From positions 1 through 38,874 of the forward strand of contig DATNFO010000037.1 of assembly GCA_035606355.1 (NCBI GenBank): 38,874 nt of DNA, read 5' to 3'. Below are positions 8,191 to 16,589 of the stretch, in pieces (position 1 is the stretch's first letter; each line of letters starts with the position of its first letter). The position numbers were made by a program, and so were the translations under genes. The notes under the pieces are model-generated. The model had not been told where the DNA came from. It saw only the letters and a program-made list of their open reading frames with translations, and made no database searches. Source of the stretch: Sulfopaludibacter sp035606355. GTDB lineage: Bacteria; Acidobacteriota; Terriglobia; Bryobacterales; Bryobacteraceae.

Positions 8191-8598
8191 GTGAGAAAGT
8201 TCGCTTTGACGCTGTTACTCGCCGCGAGCGTCGCATGCGCCGCGGATGTCCACTTCACCTGGCTGCCGTCGTTCAGCAACATTCCCGGGATCCCGCAAAC
8301 CAATACGGCAGTTACTCAGTATGGAGTCAACGTTCTGATGAGTTCCGACAACCAGAATGTGACTTCATTTGAAGTTACTCTTGTAGTTCAACTCGCGAAT
8401 AACAAGATACAAACGTTTCACGGCGTCACACCGGTAGGTCCGCAAGCCGACGGCGTCCAGTATTCCACAATGTACTCAGTGTGGGTGGACACCAACCCGA
8501 ATTTTCAGGTGCTGGCGATCGCAGTAAACGCGGTGGCGGGTCAAACGGCCACGCGACCCATCCCCGGCAAAGACTACAGCAACAGTTCAAGCCAGTAA
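8191..8598 (+). CDS. Secreted hypothetical protein
   Basis: The gene starts at GTG 8191, giving a clear signal peptide (MRKFALTLLLAASVACAAD, cleavage near residue 18). The mature part of about 117 residues is rich in Val/Thr/Asn and probably beta-sandwich: TAVTQYGVNVLMSS, SFEVTLVVQLANNKIQTFHG, FQVLAIAVNAVAG. No cysteines for disulfides and no catalytic motif were seen in the mature region. The family was not recognised. It converges with the peptidase gene, whose stop is 30 nt away. Translation may be controlled by the hairpin just upstream. Confidence 0.75.
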   Translation: MRKFALTLLLAASVACAADVHFTWLPSFSNIPGIPQTNTAVTQYGVNVLMSSDNQNVTSFEVTLVVQLANNKIQTFHGVTPVGPQADGVQYSTMYSVWVDTNPNFQVLAIAVNAVAGQTATRPIPGKDYSNSSSQ

Positions 8599-8628
8599 CA
8601 GCCGGCGTCCGCCGGTCGAAACTTTGTT

Positions 8629-10401
8629 CTAAAAAGCGAGACTTCGAACGAGCCCCGCCACTCCCGTCAGGGACGGCGGAGCCGGGTCGAATTCCAGACT
8701 CACCTTGACCTTTTGCTTTTGGGGACCGCATGTCATCTCGACGGGCCCGTCGCTCCCGGCCGTGATCACAATTTTGGTTGGATCTTCGATCAGAAATACG
8801 CGGCGGCCTTCGACGGTGTCGATGGCCATGCGAGCCTGCGCGCCCCGGCATTCCAGCTCTACAAACTCGCCGGAAACCGAGGGCCGCGAAGACCGGCCAA
8901 GGGAAGTCCGGGCAGCCGGAGCAGCCGGTCCCCGCCGCAGTTGTGGCGCGCCCTTATCTTCGTTCCGCGTTTCGGGCGGCGGCGCGGCGAACGCCGGCCG
9001 TGCGTGTGCTGCCGTCAAGCTGAGGAGCTCGCGGGCTGTGGCACGATCCTCATCCGATAATGCGACGTCCTGATAGTGCTTGGCGGCGGCTTCGGCGTTG
9101 GGTTGGTCGCCCACGTTGAGGTTCGCGTACACCGCGATGCGGAACAGCCGCGGCGCTTCGGCGGATGTGACTTTGTGAATGGGAGCGACGGTGGCCAGCG
9201 ACTCCTTCGGTTCATTCGCCCGCAGTTGCGACTCGGCCAACTCCAGCCGAACCTCGGTACGATTCCCGTCGAGCGCCAGTAGCTCGCGGAGCACCTTGAT
9301 GGCCTCGGCGCCATGCTTCCGCTCGAGAAGGCGGCCGTAGTCCCACAGCATCGTGGGATCGTGTGAACCGTGCTCGAACGCCTTTCCGAAGAGCGCGATC
9401 GCGTCGTCTACCTGGTTCGCGCGCCACGAGAGGTACCCGAGTCCCTGATACGGCTCGGCGCGATCCGGATATGCCTTCGCGAGCCGCTCCAGCGCGCTCT
9501 TCGCCTCGGCCTCCTTACCGGGCCGGTAGAGCAAGTCGGCTAACATGAGGGCCGTATCGCAATCGGACAGGGCTTCTACCGGGACCTCTGCCGTTTCCTT
9601 GTCCAGCTTGGCCGGCACCAGCACGCCTTGAAAGAACGTGCCGCGCATGTAACTCTGCAGGTCCAACTCGATCTGCGGGAGCGTGCGTCCGTAGACTCCC
9701 GTCAGCGCCTCAACGGAGGACTTGCCGGCTGCGATGGCACGGATCAGTTGGTTGAATTTCGGGCGATACTCGGCGCGCAGGCAGAGCATATGGGTGAGCG
9801 CCCACCCTTCGTTGTAGAGGCTTCCCGCCTTGTTCTTCTCGTTGTAATACGGCGAATCCTGGCCGGCGGAGAGAATGGTCGCGAGCGGCACCCAACTGCC
9901 TTCCAGTAGCGCCTGACGCCGGCCCGGAATGAGGTCGCCGATAATCACTTTGTCGTTGATGGGCCGCAGCGTGGAGTAAAGCTCGGCCAGCCCTTCGTTC
10001 AGCCACGGCGGAAGATCCAGGCCGGCGTGGCGCACCAGCAGATGCACGTACTCATGCACCGCGATAGGAAAGGTATCCGACCCGGCGTGGCTCATCACAA
10101 TGTAATCGCGCTGCGGCGTCTGATTGTAATACGCGATGGCCACCTGGTTGAAGCGGTAAGGTTCGTATTCCTTCATGGAGCCGAACGCCACCAGAGGTAC
10201 CGGCGCCGGTTTGGCGGGCGGGGATGGGAAGATCTGCAGGAAGAAGCCGCGGACCTGCTCGAATTCGCGGATGGTGTCGCGGGCTGCGCGCTGGCCGGCC
10301 GCGCTGTACATTTCGAAATTGGATGTGCGCAGGCGCGTCCAGTGCGGTTCGGCGGCATGTGCGGCGAAGGATAGGGTTAGGGCGAGCAGGAGGCGCGACA
10401 T
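8629..10401 (-). CDS. Peptidase MA-like (DUF1570-type) metalloprotease with TPR repeats
   Basis: A 590-residue exported protein: residues 1-16 are a signal peptide (MSRLLLALTLSFAAHA). Residues 20-260 resemble the peptidase MA-like domain, with HEYVH at 116-120 (zinc HExxH) and NEGLAE at 135-140 supplying the expected third ligand, a gluzincin arrangement. From about 290 to 440 there are TPR-like helical pairs (KAYPDRAEPYQGLGYLSWRA, AIALFGKAFEHGSHDPTMLW). The last 130 residues are a low-complexity Pro/Ala/Arg linker and a small beta domain (GEFVELECRGAQARMAIDTV). The active-site residues are intact, so proteolysis in the periplasm is plausible; substrate unknown. The gene lies 50 nt downstream of the copper oxidase-like gene on the same strand. 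Confidence 0.85.
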   Translation of the reverse strand: MSRLLLALTLSFAAHAAEPHWTRLRTSNFEMYSAAGQRAARDTIREFEQVRGFFLQIFPSPPAKPAPVPLVAFGSMKEYEPYRFNQVAIAYYNQTPQRDYIVMSHAGSDTFPIAVHEYVHLLVRHAGLDLPPWLNEGLAELYSTLRPINDKVIIGDLIPGRRQALLEGSWVPLATILSAGQDSPYYNEKNKAGSLYNEGWALTHMLCLRAEYRPKFNQLIRAIAAGKSSVEALTGVYGRTLPQIELDLQSYMRGTFFQGVLVPAKLDKETAEVPVEALSDCDTALMLADLLYRPGKEAEAKSALERLAKAYPDRAEPYQGLGYLSWRANQVDDAIALFGKAFEHGSHDPTMLWDYGRLLERKHGAEAIKVLRELLALDGNRTEVRLELAESQLRANEPKESLATVAPIHKVTSAEAPRLFRIAVYANLNVGDQPNAEAAAKHYQDVALSDEDRATARELLSLTAAHARPAFAAPPPETRNEDKGAPQLRRGPAAPAARTSLGRSSRPSVSGEFVELECRGAQARMAIDTVEGRRVFLIEDPTKIVITAGSDGPVEMTCGPQKQKVKVSLEFDPAPPSLTGVAGLVRSLAF

Positions 10402-10450
10402 TGGGAGTTATCGTAGCGCGGTGGTTAGCGGATGTAAATCATAACTCCGG

Positions 10451-11707
10451 CTAGCGGCCGCGCGTCGCGCGAATCATTTTGCCCCACAGCGCCTGGCCGA
10501 GTTCTTCGGCATCATCGGGGTCCACGGGCGTGACGGTGATGTGCAGGCCGGCCATTTCGTCTGTGGTCGCCGGGCCGTAGCGAACCTCTTTCGGCGGTTG
10601 GTTCGGATTGCGCGGGTTCGCCGCCGAATTGTCGTAGACGAATTCCATCACCACGCGTGTATCGGCAGGCAGGCGAATCGGCGCAGGGTAAATGTAGAGC
10701 TGCTGCCAGTTGAAATCCCAGTTTGGGATGTGGATGAGCGTTTTGCGTGTGCCGTCCGGCAGCACGGCGTACCCGGTCATCTCCTTGCAGACATAATGCG
10801 CGTGCGGATTGATGGCGATTGCGTCCACATCCACGGGCACCGTGAATGCATCGGTGACTTTGTAGGCGGCATCGCCCGGCGGGATATCGATCTTCGTGGA
10901 GCCGAGCGGGATATCGTAGCCCTGCCGCGTGGGCTTCTGGTCCGTGAAGTAGAGAGCGATGCGTGTGCGATCGCGCTCCGGCTTGCCCGTCGGATGATAG
11001 TGGACCTGCAGAACAAGGTCCGCATTGCCGTGGAGAATGCCCGCCATTCCCGCCGGCGGCTGATACGGCTGGCTGCCGGGCGTCCACCCGGCGATGCCGT
11101 TGGCGGGCAGAAACCCAGGCGTGCCGAAGCACGAATATCCATCGCTGGTGTCACGCTTGCGCGCGGTGCCCGTGGTGTCCTGAAACAGCAGGGCGTGATG
11201 CACCACTGCCGGATCGCCGGGACGGATATCGATGGCGCGAAGGTAGTGCGCGCGCGAGGCCGGCGCCGGAATATCGAAGCAGCGGTATTGGTCCGGACCA
11301 TCGGCGGGGATTTCGTAATCGGCGCGCATAGCGGCTTCGGCATCGGGAGTGCCGAGAGGCCAGCCCGCGAGGAAATGCGGAGCGGGCGGAATGCGCGCCG
11401 GGTCGCCCTCGGGAGCGCCGGCCGCAGCCCAGGCGGAGAGGGTCGCGATCTGCGCGGGAGTGAGCTTGCGTTCGCCGGCGAAGTGCGGAGCGTCGGGAAG
11501 CCAGGGCGGCATGTAGCGCGTGCGAGTGACCTCAGCGATGGTCTGCGCGCGCCGGGACGCGTCGCGGTACGAGACCAGGGGAAACGGAGCGCCTCCGCCC
11601 GCATGATGGCACGATGCGCACTTGCTATACAAAATCGGAGCTACGTTGCGCGCGAAATCCGGAGGCGGAACAGCGGCCGACGCAAACAATGCGGCCAGAA
11701 GGATCAC
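10451..11707 (-). CDS. Cytochrome c fused to copper type II ascorbate-dependent monooxygenase-like domain
   Basis: The protein starts at GTG 11707 and has a short hydrophobic export segment. A c-type haem motif CASCH is at residues 30-34, with a candidate axial Met in RYMPPW near 66. The C-terminal 270 residues resemble the PHM/dopamine beta-monooxygenase fold: VVHHALLF near 168-175 (two-His site), QVHYH near 234-238 (HxH of the second copper), NPHAHYVCKEM, and VVMEFVYDNS, which offers the Met ligand. Residues for both copper centres therefore appear present. In this family the enzyme hydroxylates a substrate with electrons from a reductant; the haem domain may deliver those electrons in the periplasm. 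Substrate unknown. A TAAAAT hexamer lies 6 nt before the GTG. Confidence 0.85.
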   Translation of the reverse strand: MILLAALFASAAVPPPDFARNVAPILYSKCASCHHAGGGAPFPLVSYRDASRRAQTIAEVTRTRYMPPWLPDAPHFAGERKLTPAQIATLSAWAAAGAPEGDPARIPPAPHFLAGWPLGTPDAEAAMRADYEIPADGPDQYRCFDIPAPASRAHYLRAIDIRPGDPAVVHHALLFQDTTGTARKRDTSDGYSCFGTPGFLPANGIAGWTPGSQPYQPPAGMAGILHGNADLVLQVHYHPTGKPERDRTRIALYFTDQKPTRQGYDIPLGSTKIDIPPGDAAYKVTDAFTVPVDVDAIAINPHAHYVCKEMTGYAVLPDGTRKTLIHIPNWDFNWQQLYIYPAPIRLPADTRVVMEFVYDNSAANPRNPNQPPKEVRYGPATTDEMAGLHITVTPVDPDDAEELGQALWGKMIRATRGR

Positions 11708-11713
11708 GTTCTC

Positions 11714-11719
11714 ATTTTA
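11714..11719 (-). promoter_or_regulatory. Candidate -10 box, near-leaderless start
   Basis: On the minus strand TAAAAT ends 6 nt before the GTG at 11707, so transcription would begin at or inside the start codon. The same arrangement (CTAAAATGAGA followed by GTG) recurs before the histidine kinase at 27700. No convincing -35 box. Confidence 0.35.
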
Positions 11720-11748
11720 GGCCGGAGGCGCCTGGGTCTTACGAGGCC

Positions 11749-11904
11749 CTGAAAAAGTCCGGCTGCCGTTCTCGTCGCACTCCCTTCGCCTTTCGATAGG
11801 CCGTTTACCGCTCCCTCACGGTCACGGCTCCGTTAGCAGAATTAAGTACAAACGGAGCCGTGACCGTGAGGGAGCGGTAAAAGGTGCCGGTTATTCGAGT
11901 GCGT
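11749..11904. repeat. Dispersed hairpin element, copy A
   Basis: The left flank (about 11749-11800) contains CCGGCTGCCGTTCTCGTCG and CGCCTTTCGATA, shared with the other copies. The core is a perfect 31-bp inverted repeat, arms 11804-11834 and 11851-11881, with a 16-nt loop. The right flank GGTGCCGG...CGAGTG is shared with copy C. It lies between two minus-strand genes, at the 3' end of the SRPBCC gene, where it could also act as a transcription terminator or RNA stabiliser. Confidence 0.9.
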
Positions 11905-11917
11905 CTTCAAGTCGTTG

Positions 11918-12715
11918 CTATTCCGAGCCGCATTTTTCCAGCCAGTCCTGCCACTCCTTCTCTGCTTTCAACCCTTCCTTCGCCTGCGGTCCGAAGAAGT
12001 AGAAGCTGCCGACGAAAAACGCGTGTTCACCCATGCCGCACGTGCTGAGCAAGGCAGCCCCGGGTGTGGGTTCATCCAAACGCACGACCACCTGGTTCGG
12101 CTGTGACTCCGGTCCGGCCTTTTCCACGACGCCCGCCAGCGGTGCGGTTCCGGCGCGCGACTGCACCTTGGCTCCGGCCGCGAGTGACGGCACGCCGAGC
12201 CTGCCCATCAACGCGCGCCATCCCTCGATCGTCGTGCCCGCGACCGGCGCCATCACCTGAAAGTGCGCGCCGGGCTGGCCGCGATACTGCGACAGATACA
12301 TCCGCAAGACCACAAAGAACGAGGGCCAGCCGTTCTCGACTTCACCGAGCTGATTGTCCCACTCGTCGGATTCCGCAAACAGGCTGTGCACGACGCGCAC
12401 GATGCACGTGCCGCCGTCGCGCGCTTCGACGGTCCACTCGGTCGCCATCTGGGGTGCTCCCGGTCCCAGGCCTTCGCCAGTCGCCGTGAAGCGATGCGGC
12501 GCCTCCCACGCAGTGATTTCGGACTCGGAGTCCATGCCGGGTCCGAAGTTGAGGACCATTTTGCCGCCGACGTGCGGCTCTACCTGGGCCGGCACGAACC
12601 ACTTCGAAATGCCGGAGCCCGTCGCGACGGTTTCCCAAACTTCTTCGGGAGTGCCGGGAACTTCGACCTCAACCGAGATCGAGCGGCGTCCATTTGCTTC
12701 CTTCTTCACGCTCAT
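11918..12715 (-). CDS. SRPBCC / AHSA1-type domain protein
   Basis: The 265-residue product begins MSVKKEANGRRSISVEVEVP, followed by GTPEEVWETVATGSGISKWF and FGPGMDSESEITAWEAPHRF, typical of the START-like SRPBCC (AHSA1) fold that binds hydrophobic ligands in a cavity. The C-terminal 110 residues are less typical. The ATG at 12715 overlaps the TGA of the upstream regulator gene (ATGA), so the two are translationally coupled. ArsR-SRPBCC pairs are common in bacteria, where the regulator controls its neighbour. Ligand unknown. Confidence 0.88.
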   Translation of the reverse strand: MSVKKEANGRRSISVEVEVPGTPEEVWETVATGSGISKWFVPAQVEPHVGGKMVLNFGPGMDSESEITAWEAPHRFTATGEGLGPGAPQMATEWTVEARDGGTCIVRVVHSLFAESDEWDNQLGEVENGWPSFFVVLRMYLSQYRGQPGAHFQVMAPVAGTTIEGWRALMGRLGVPSLAAGAKVQSRAGTAPLAGVVEKAGPESQPNQVVVRLDEPTPGAALLSTCGMGEHAFFVGSFYFFGPQAKEGLKAEKEWQDWLEKCGSE

Positions 12716-13314
12716 GATTGCTCCTTCGCATTGGTATTTGGCGGCATTGGATAGGCCACAGCAATCAATCTGTGCGGCCGGCCGCCCGGGGCCTCTTTGT
12801 CGTGATATTTCGCGGCGAGATGCGTAATCGCGCGCGCGAGTTCCTCTGTGAATCCGGCCCGCTCGGCCGCGCTCCGGAAACGGATCACGGTATCGATCGA
12901 GAGCGTCGGGAGCCGTTTTTCTGTTTCGGCCGATCGCGTCACTAACGCCTTGACTTCGCAGACGATGCGCGCTGCCAGCGCGATCAGGTAGCTCGCCGAC
13001 AGGCGGTCGGGGTTGCGGTCGGGGTCGGCCGCGGCTGGACCCATGGCGGCCGGAGAGACCAGGTAAGACGCGGCGCTCGCTACCATCATGCGTTCCGTGA
13101 GTCCGCCCCACTGCCGTTTCTCGGCGATGCGGACCAGGTCGTAAGATTCGAGCGCGCGCAGATGATAATTGATCTTCTGCCGGGGGATGCCGAGTCTGGC
13201 GGCGAGTGTCGCGGCGGAAGCCGGTTCGGCCAGTTCGGAAAGCAGACGGCTGCGGACGGGATCGAGTGCCGCGGCGGCCGCGGCGGGATCGTCAATGACT
13301 TCTATAGCCAACAT
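12712..13314 (-). CDS. ArsR-type winged-helix transcriptional regulator
   Basis: A 200-residue cytoplasmic DNA-binding protein. Residues 17-75 form a winged helix-turn-helix: LDPVRSRLLSELAEPASAA, then TLAARLGIPRQKINYHLRAL, then a wing. The C-terminal half is helical, perhaps an effector or dimer domain. No metal-binding Cys motif is evident, so the signal is probably not a metal. In-frame starts exist at TTG 13341, ATG 13335 and ATG 13314; the last was chosen because the upstream stretch is taken by promoter-like and palindromic DNA. It is followed by the coupled SRPBCC gene and probably represses its own operon. Confidence 0.85.
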   Translation of the reverse strand: MLAIEVIDDPAAAAAALDPVRSRLLSELAEPASAATLAARLGIPRQKINYHLRALESYDLVRIAEKRQWGGLTERMMVASAASYLVSPAAMGPAAADPDRNPDRLSASYLIALAARIVCEVKALVTRSAETEKRLPTLSIDTVIRFRSAAERAGFTEELARAITHLAAKYHDKEAPGGRPHRLIAVAYPMPPNTNAKEQS

Positions 13315-13316
13315 CG

Positions 13317-13354
13317 AATATCGATATTGGATCATTGACAAATTTTGTTGTCAA
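13317..13354 (-). promoter_or_regulatory. Promoter/operator of the ArsR-SRPBCC pair
   Basis: Two palindromes lie directly before ATG 13314: AATATCGATATT (13317-13328) and the inverted repeat TTGACAA (13335-13341) / TTGTCAA (13348-13354). On the minus strand the latter contains a consensus TTGACA -35 box (13354-13349), with CAATAT 19 nt further on as a poor -10. A dimeric repressor bound here would cover the promoter. An ATG at 13314 would make the mRNA leaderless or nearly so. Confidence 0.5.
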
Positions 13355-13407
13355 GTAATTTATTGAGCTTTCCCGCGATTTTGCGTCAGCAAACAAGTTG
13401 GGGGCTC

Positions 13408-13494
13408 TGGTGCGGATGATAGGACTTGAACCTACACTCCCTTGCGGGAACTGGAACCTAAATCCAGCGCGTCTGCCAATTTCGCCACATCCGC
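13408..13494 (-). tRNA. tRNA-Leu (UAG)
   Basis: On the minus strand a class II tRNA starts with GCGGATG at 13494 and ends with CATCCGC plus discriminator A, followed by an encoded CCA (13410-13408). The anticodon stem CTGGA/TCCAG closes a TTTAGGT loop, giving anticodon UAG. A long variable arm (CCCGCAAGGG region) and the D-loop AAATTGGCAGACGC are typical of leucine tRNAs. It lies 25 nt past the stop of the DUF1501 gene on the same strand. Confidence 0.96.
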
Positions 13495-13519
13495 ACGCTG
13501 CACCCGATTATAACAATCG

Positions 13520-14752
13520 TCAGACAAGGCCCAGGAATTTCGGCGAGTAACCCGGGAACACTCCGTTCAATGTTGGATTGCCCAGGTGCCGCGCCACCAA
13601 TTCGCCGAGCACATCGCGGAAATCGGTGGTCAGCGCGAGGTCACGGTTCTCGTACAAGTGCTCTTTTTCGAGCCCCGGCCACTTGCCGTACACCTTGCCG
13701 CCCTTCACGTCTCCACCCATCACGAACATGCAGTTCGCGTGACCGTGATCCGTGCCGCGATTTCCGTTTTCATGCGCCGTGCGGCCGAACTCCGACATCG
13801 TCACCAGCGACACATCCGCCATGCGGTCGCCCATGTCCTGCCAGAACGCCGCGATCGCCTGACCGTAGTCGCGCAGCAAATTCGCAAGCTGTCCCTGATC
13901 GGCGCGTTGACCCACTTCATTCACGTGATGGTCCCAGCCGGGCACATCCGCAAACGCCATCTCCAGGCCGACATCGCTCTTGATGAGTTGCGCGATCTGC
14001 CGCAGGCTGTCGCCCAGCCGCCCCTTCGGGTAGTCCGCCCCGTTTGCGGGCGCGTACGGCTGCTTCTGAATACTCTGCAGCATCGAAACCGCTTCGAACG
14101 TCTCGCGACCCGTCGCCGCCAGTGACGCATCCTTCGCGCCCTCGTACATCTGCTCGAACTGTTTGGCGGCCATCTGATCCTTTACCTGAAAACCGCCGAT
14201 GCTCGCCAGTGAAATCGCAGGCTCATCGCCGCGCATCGCCCGCGGAAGCGTCGGGCCGAGCGCCACCGCGCGAACCGGCGACACCTTGCCCTGCTCATGC
14301 GGCAGCGCGCGATTCATCCAGCCGCTCGTAGTCGCTTTCAAACCAGGCGTGCCCGATTCCATGTAGTCCTGCGCGTCGAAGTGCGAGCGCGTCGGATCGG
14401 GCGAGCCCACCGCGTCCACAATCGCCAGATGCCCCTGCGCAAACAGCGGCTGCAAGGGCGCGAGCGAGGGATGCAGTCCGAAAAAGCCGTCGAGATCCAG
14501 CGCGCCGGCAGCGGCCCCGGGACGCGGAATCGAAATCGTCGGCCGCAGATTGTAGTACGCCTTTTCGCCGTGCGGCACCACGATGTTCAAACCGTCCGCC
14601 GCGCCGCGCTGAAAGATCGCGACCAGAATTTTCTTGCGGGGAGTGGGCGCGTCCGCCGCATACAAGGCCCGCTTCAGCCAAAGCGGCGCAGTGCCTACAC
14701 CCACCATCGCCAGTGCCGAATTGCGAAGAAAATATCGACGAGTGCTGCTCAT
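13520..14752 (-). CDS. DUF1501 family protein (Tat-type signal)
   Basis: A 410-residue protein whose N-terminus STRRYFLRNSALAMVGVG is a twin-arginine (RRxFL) export signal. The body has DUF1501 landmarks: KKILVAIFQRGAADGLNIVV, HPSLAPLQPLF, SHFDAQDYMESGTPG, and TMSEFGRTAHENGNRGTDHG with its His/Asp cluster. DUF1501 is related to the alkaline-phosphatase/sulfatase superfamily, but its substrate is not established. It follows the DUF1800 gene by 9 nt; the pair is widely co-conserved in Acidobacteria and Planctomycetes. Confidence 0.93.
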   Translation of the reverse strand: MSSTRRYFLRNSALAMVGVGTAPLWLKRALYAADAPTPRKKILVAIFQRGAADGLNIVVPHGEKAYYNLRPTISIPRPGAAAGALDLDGFFGLHPSLAPLQPLFAQGHLAIVDAVGSPDPTRSHFDAQDYMESGTPGLKATTSGWMNRALPHEQGKVSPVRAVALGPTLPRAMRGDEPAISLASIGGFQVKDQMAAKQFEQMYEGAKDASLAATGRETFEAVSMLQSIQKQPYAPANGADYPKGRLGDSLRQIAQLIKSDVGLEMAFADVPGWDHHVNEVGQRADQGQLANLLRDYGQAIAAFWQDMGDRMADVSLVTMSEFGRTAHENGNRGTDHGHANCMFVMGGDVKGGKVYGKWPGLEKEHLYENRDLALTTDFRDVLGELVARHLGNPTLNGVFPGYSPKFLGLV

Positions 14753-14761
14753 AAAGTTTCC

Positions 14762-16486
14762 CTACCGTTTCTGAAATTCCGGCGAACCGAGAGCGATGCC
14801 CTCAGCCGGCTTGTCCACTTTGACGCCCTGCATTTTGTTGCCGGCAAGCTGCAGCGCGAAGTTCATGCGCGCCAGCAGTCCCGCCGAGTTGTTCCATTCC
14901 TTGCTCGAATTGGAGTAGCCCGTCGGCTCGATCTTCCGATACAACGGCTCGCCCAGTTGCGCGATTTGATTGGCCAGCGGAAACGCGAAATCCACATTGC
15001 CGCCGGTGGCCCGCACCGCGCTCGCCACCAGCTCCAGCGGCGACTTCATCTTGCTGCGATACGCTCCCACGCTCCAGAATTCCTTGCTGTTGAACATGGT
15101 CTTGAGCACCTCGCGAATGTCGCCGCGGGTCTTGGTGAACGTCGCCGCCATTGCATCGATCAGCGCCTGCGGCGGATCGTCGGCCACGAAGCGCTGCGCC
15201 AGTTCGCGCGAAATGAAACGCGCGGTGGCAGGGTGATGGGCCACGATGTCCAACACTTTCTCCCCATCGCTGATGCCGCCGCCCGCCGGAATTTTGACGC
15301 CGAGCACGGTCTTTTCGCCGTTATCGTGCAGGCGCGGATTGAATACGAATTGCCCGCCCCGCTGCGGCTGATTGATGGTCCAGCCGGTGAAGCAGCGCGC
15401 CACTTCCGTGACGTCCTTCTGCGTATAACCGCCGTCCACGCCTAGCGTGTGCAGTTCCATCAACTCGCGCCCGTAGTTTTCATTCAGTCCGCGGCTGCGA
15501 TTCTTGCCGCGCCCCTGCGGCGCATTCGGCCCCACGCTCTGCCAGTTATCCAGGTAGAACAGCATCGCAGGACTTTTCGCGGTGGCTTCCAGAAGGTCGC
15601 GGAACTTGCCGAGTACGTGGGGACGAATCGCATCGCGTTCGTAGTCGGTCACCAGGTAGCGGTCGGCGCCTTTATCCAAAAAAACGTTGAAGTGGTTGAA
15701 CCAGAAGTCATCCAGCACTTCTTCCAACTGGCGGTTGCTGTAGACGGCGCGCAGCAGCTTGGCTTCCGTCAGGTCACGCTGAATCACCTGTGCCGGACCG
15801 CCCGCCAGTTCCAGCTTGCGCCGTAACTCCGGAGGCGCCGCGACGAATAGAGCCTGCCGGACTCCCTGCGGTAGCGCCGAGATCACGTCGATCTGCTTGT
15901 CGGCGGGCAGCGCCTCAAACGCTTGAACGCGCTCCTGCGGCGTGCCTGCGCGGAGACTCCGAATCTCATCCTGCGTCAGAACCTGTCGAAGTTCCTCGGG
16001 CGCGGGCGCACCCGGCGGCAGCGCCGCGGCGTCTCCTCCAGCCTGCTGCCGCTTTTCGTAACGCGCCACCAGCTTCTCAATCAGCATGCGCTTCTGCGGA
16101 TCGTTCGGGAACGGCATCTGGCCGGACACCATCTGCTTGATCATCTGCGGAGTTGGATAATTTCGTACCAACTCGGCGCTGCTGAGGTTGAGGGTGTCCA
16201 GCAGCTTCAGCTTTTCGAGCAGCACCGGATTCTCCGCGATCCGTTCGGGATGCAGTTGCTGGTCGATCCACTGCTTCAACCCGATCGCCCGCACCTGCTC
16301 GGCGTCGCCCGGCCGCGGCCCGAAGGTCAGCCGGTTCAGCGCGTGCTCGATTCGCTGTTCTTTCGGTATTTCTTTGAAGAATTGGCGGGCTTCGTCAGCG
16401 CTCTTTTTGCCGGCGTATGCCGATGCTGCCATGGTGGCAGACAAAAAAGCGGCGCATGTGAGCGCGGCCCATGTTCGCTTGCGCAT
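14762..16486 (-). CDS. DUF1800 family exported protein
   Basis: The start was set at ATG 16486, where a regular signal peptide begins (MRKRTWAALTCAAFLSATMA); an in-frame ATG at 16567 would add 27 residues. DUF1800 features are ALNRLTFGPRPGDAEQVRA near the N-terminus, LDDFWFNHFNVFLDKG, and HTLGVDGGYTQKDVTEVARC followed by FTGW. The length of 574 residues is normal. A long Ala/Pro/Gln insert (residues 140-230) is unlike the core. It is the first gene of the pair with the DUF1501 protein, probably a periplasmic or surface complex; the biochemical role is unknown. Confidence 0.92.
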   Translation of the reverse strand: MRKRTWAALTCAAFLSATMAASAYAGKKSADEARQFFKEIPKEQRIEHALNRLTFGPRPGDAEQVRAIGLKQWIDQQLHPERIAENPVLLEKLKLLDTLNLSSAELVRNYPTPQMIKQMVSGQMPFPNDPQKRMLIEKLVARYEKRQQAGGDAAALPPGAPAPEELRQVLTQDEIRSLRAGTPQERVQAFEALPADKQIDVISALPQGVRQALFVAAPPELRRKLELAGGPAQVIQRDLTEAKLLRAVYSNRQLEEVLDDFWFNHFNVFLDKGADRYLVTDYERDAIRPHVLGKFRDLLEATAKSPAMLFYLDNWQSVGPNAPQGRGKNRSRGLNENYGRELMELHTLGVDGGYTQKDVTEVARCFTGWTINQPQRGGQFVFNPRLHDNGEKTVLGVKIPAGGGISDGEKVLDIVAHHPATARFISRELAQRFVADDPPQALIDAMAATFTKTRGDIREVLKTMFNSKEFWSVGAYRSKMKSPLELVASAVRATGGNVDFAFPLANQIAQLGEPLYRKIEPTGYSNSSKEWNNSAGLLARMNFALQLAGNKMQGVKVDKPAEGIALGSPEFQKR

Positions 16487-16577
16487 CCTTGTCCCTCTGT
16501 AGGACTTAAACGCCTGAATTGCCCGCAAGTTGCGGCCGGTGCGTAAAACTGTGTAAACGGTTTCCATAATACCGCTC

Positions 16578-16583
16578 TACAAT
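16578..16583 (+). promoter_or_regulatory. Candidate -10 box of the SIMPL-msrA operon
   Basis: TACAAT lies 6 nt upstream of ATG 16590, which would place transcription start at the start codon (leaderless). No clear -35 box is visible. Confidence 0.3.
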
Positions 16584-16589
16584 GTACGC

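Noticed and set aside
8600..8615. GC-rich palindrome CCGGCGTCCGCCGG between convergent genes
   Set aside because: Short stem, tiny loop and no T-tract; may help termination but cannot be told from random GC-rich sequence.
11749..11904. Possible CRISPR or IS terminal repeat
   Set aside because: No regular spacers, no cas or transposase genes; the copies are dispersed single hairpins.
12716..13111. N-terminal extension of the SRPBCC ORF up to 13111
   Set aside because: The extension is an out-of-frame read of the regulator gene; the ATGA junction at 12715 gives the right start.
14297..15445. 382-codon plus-strand ORF across the DUF1800/DUF1501 pair
   Set aside because: Antisense to two recognised genes; Arg-rich, without any motif.
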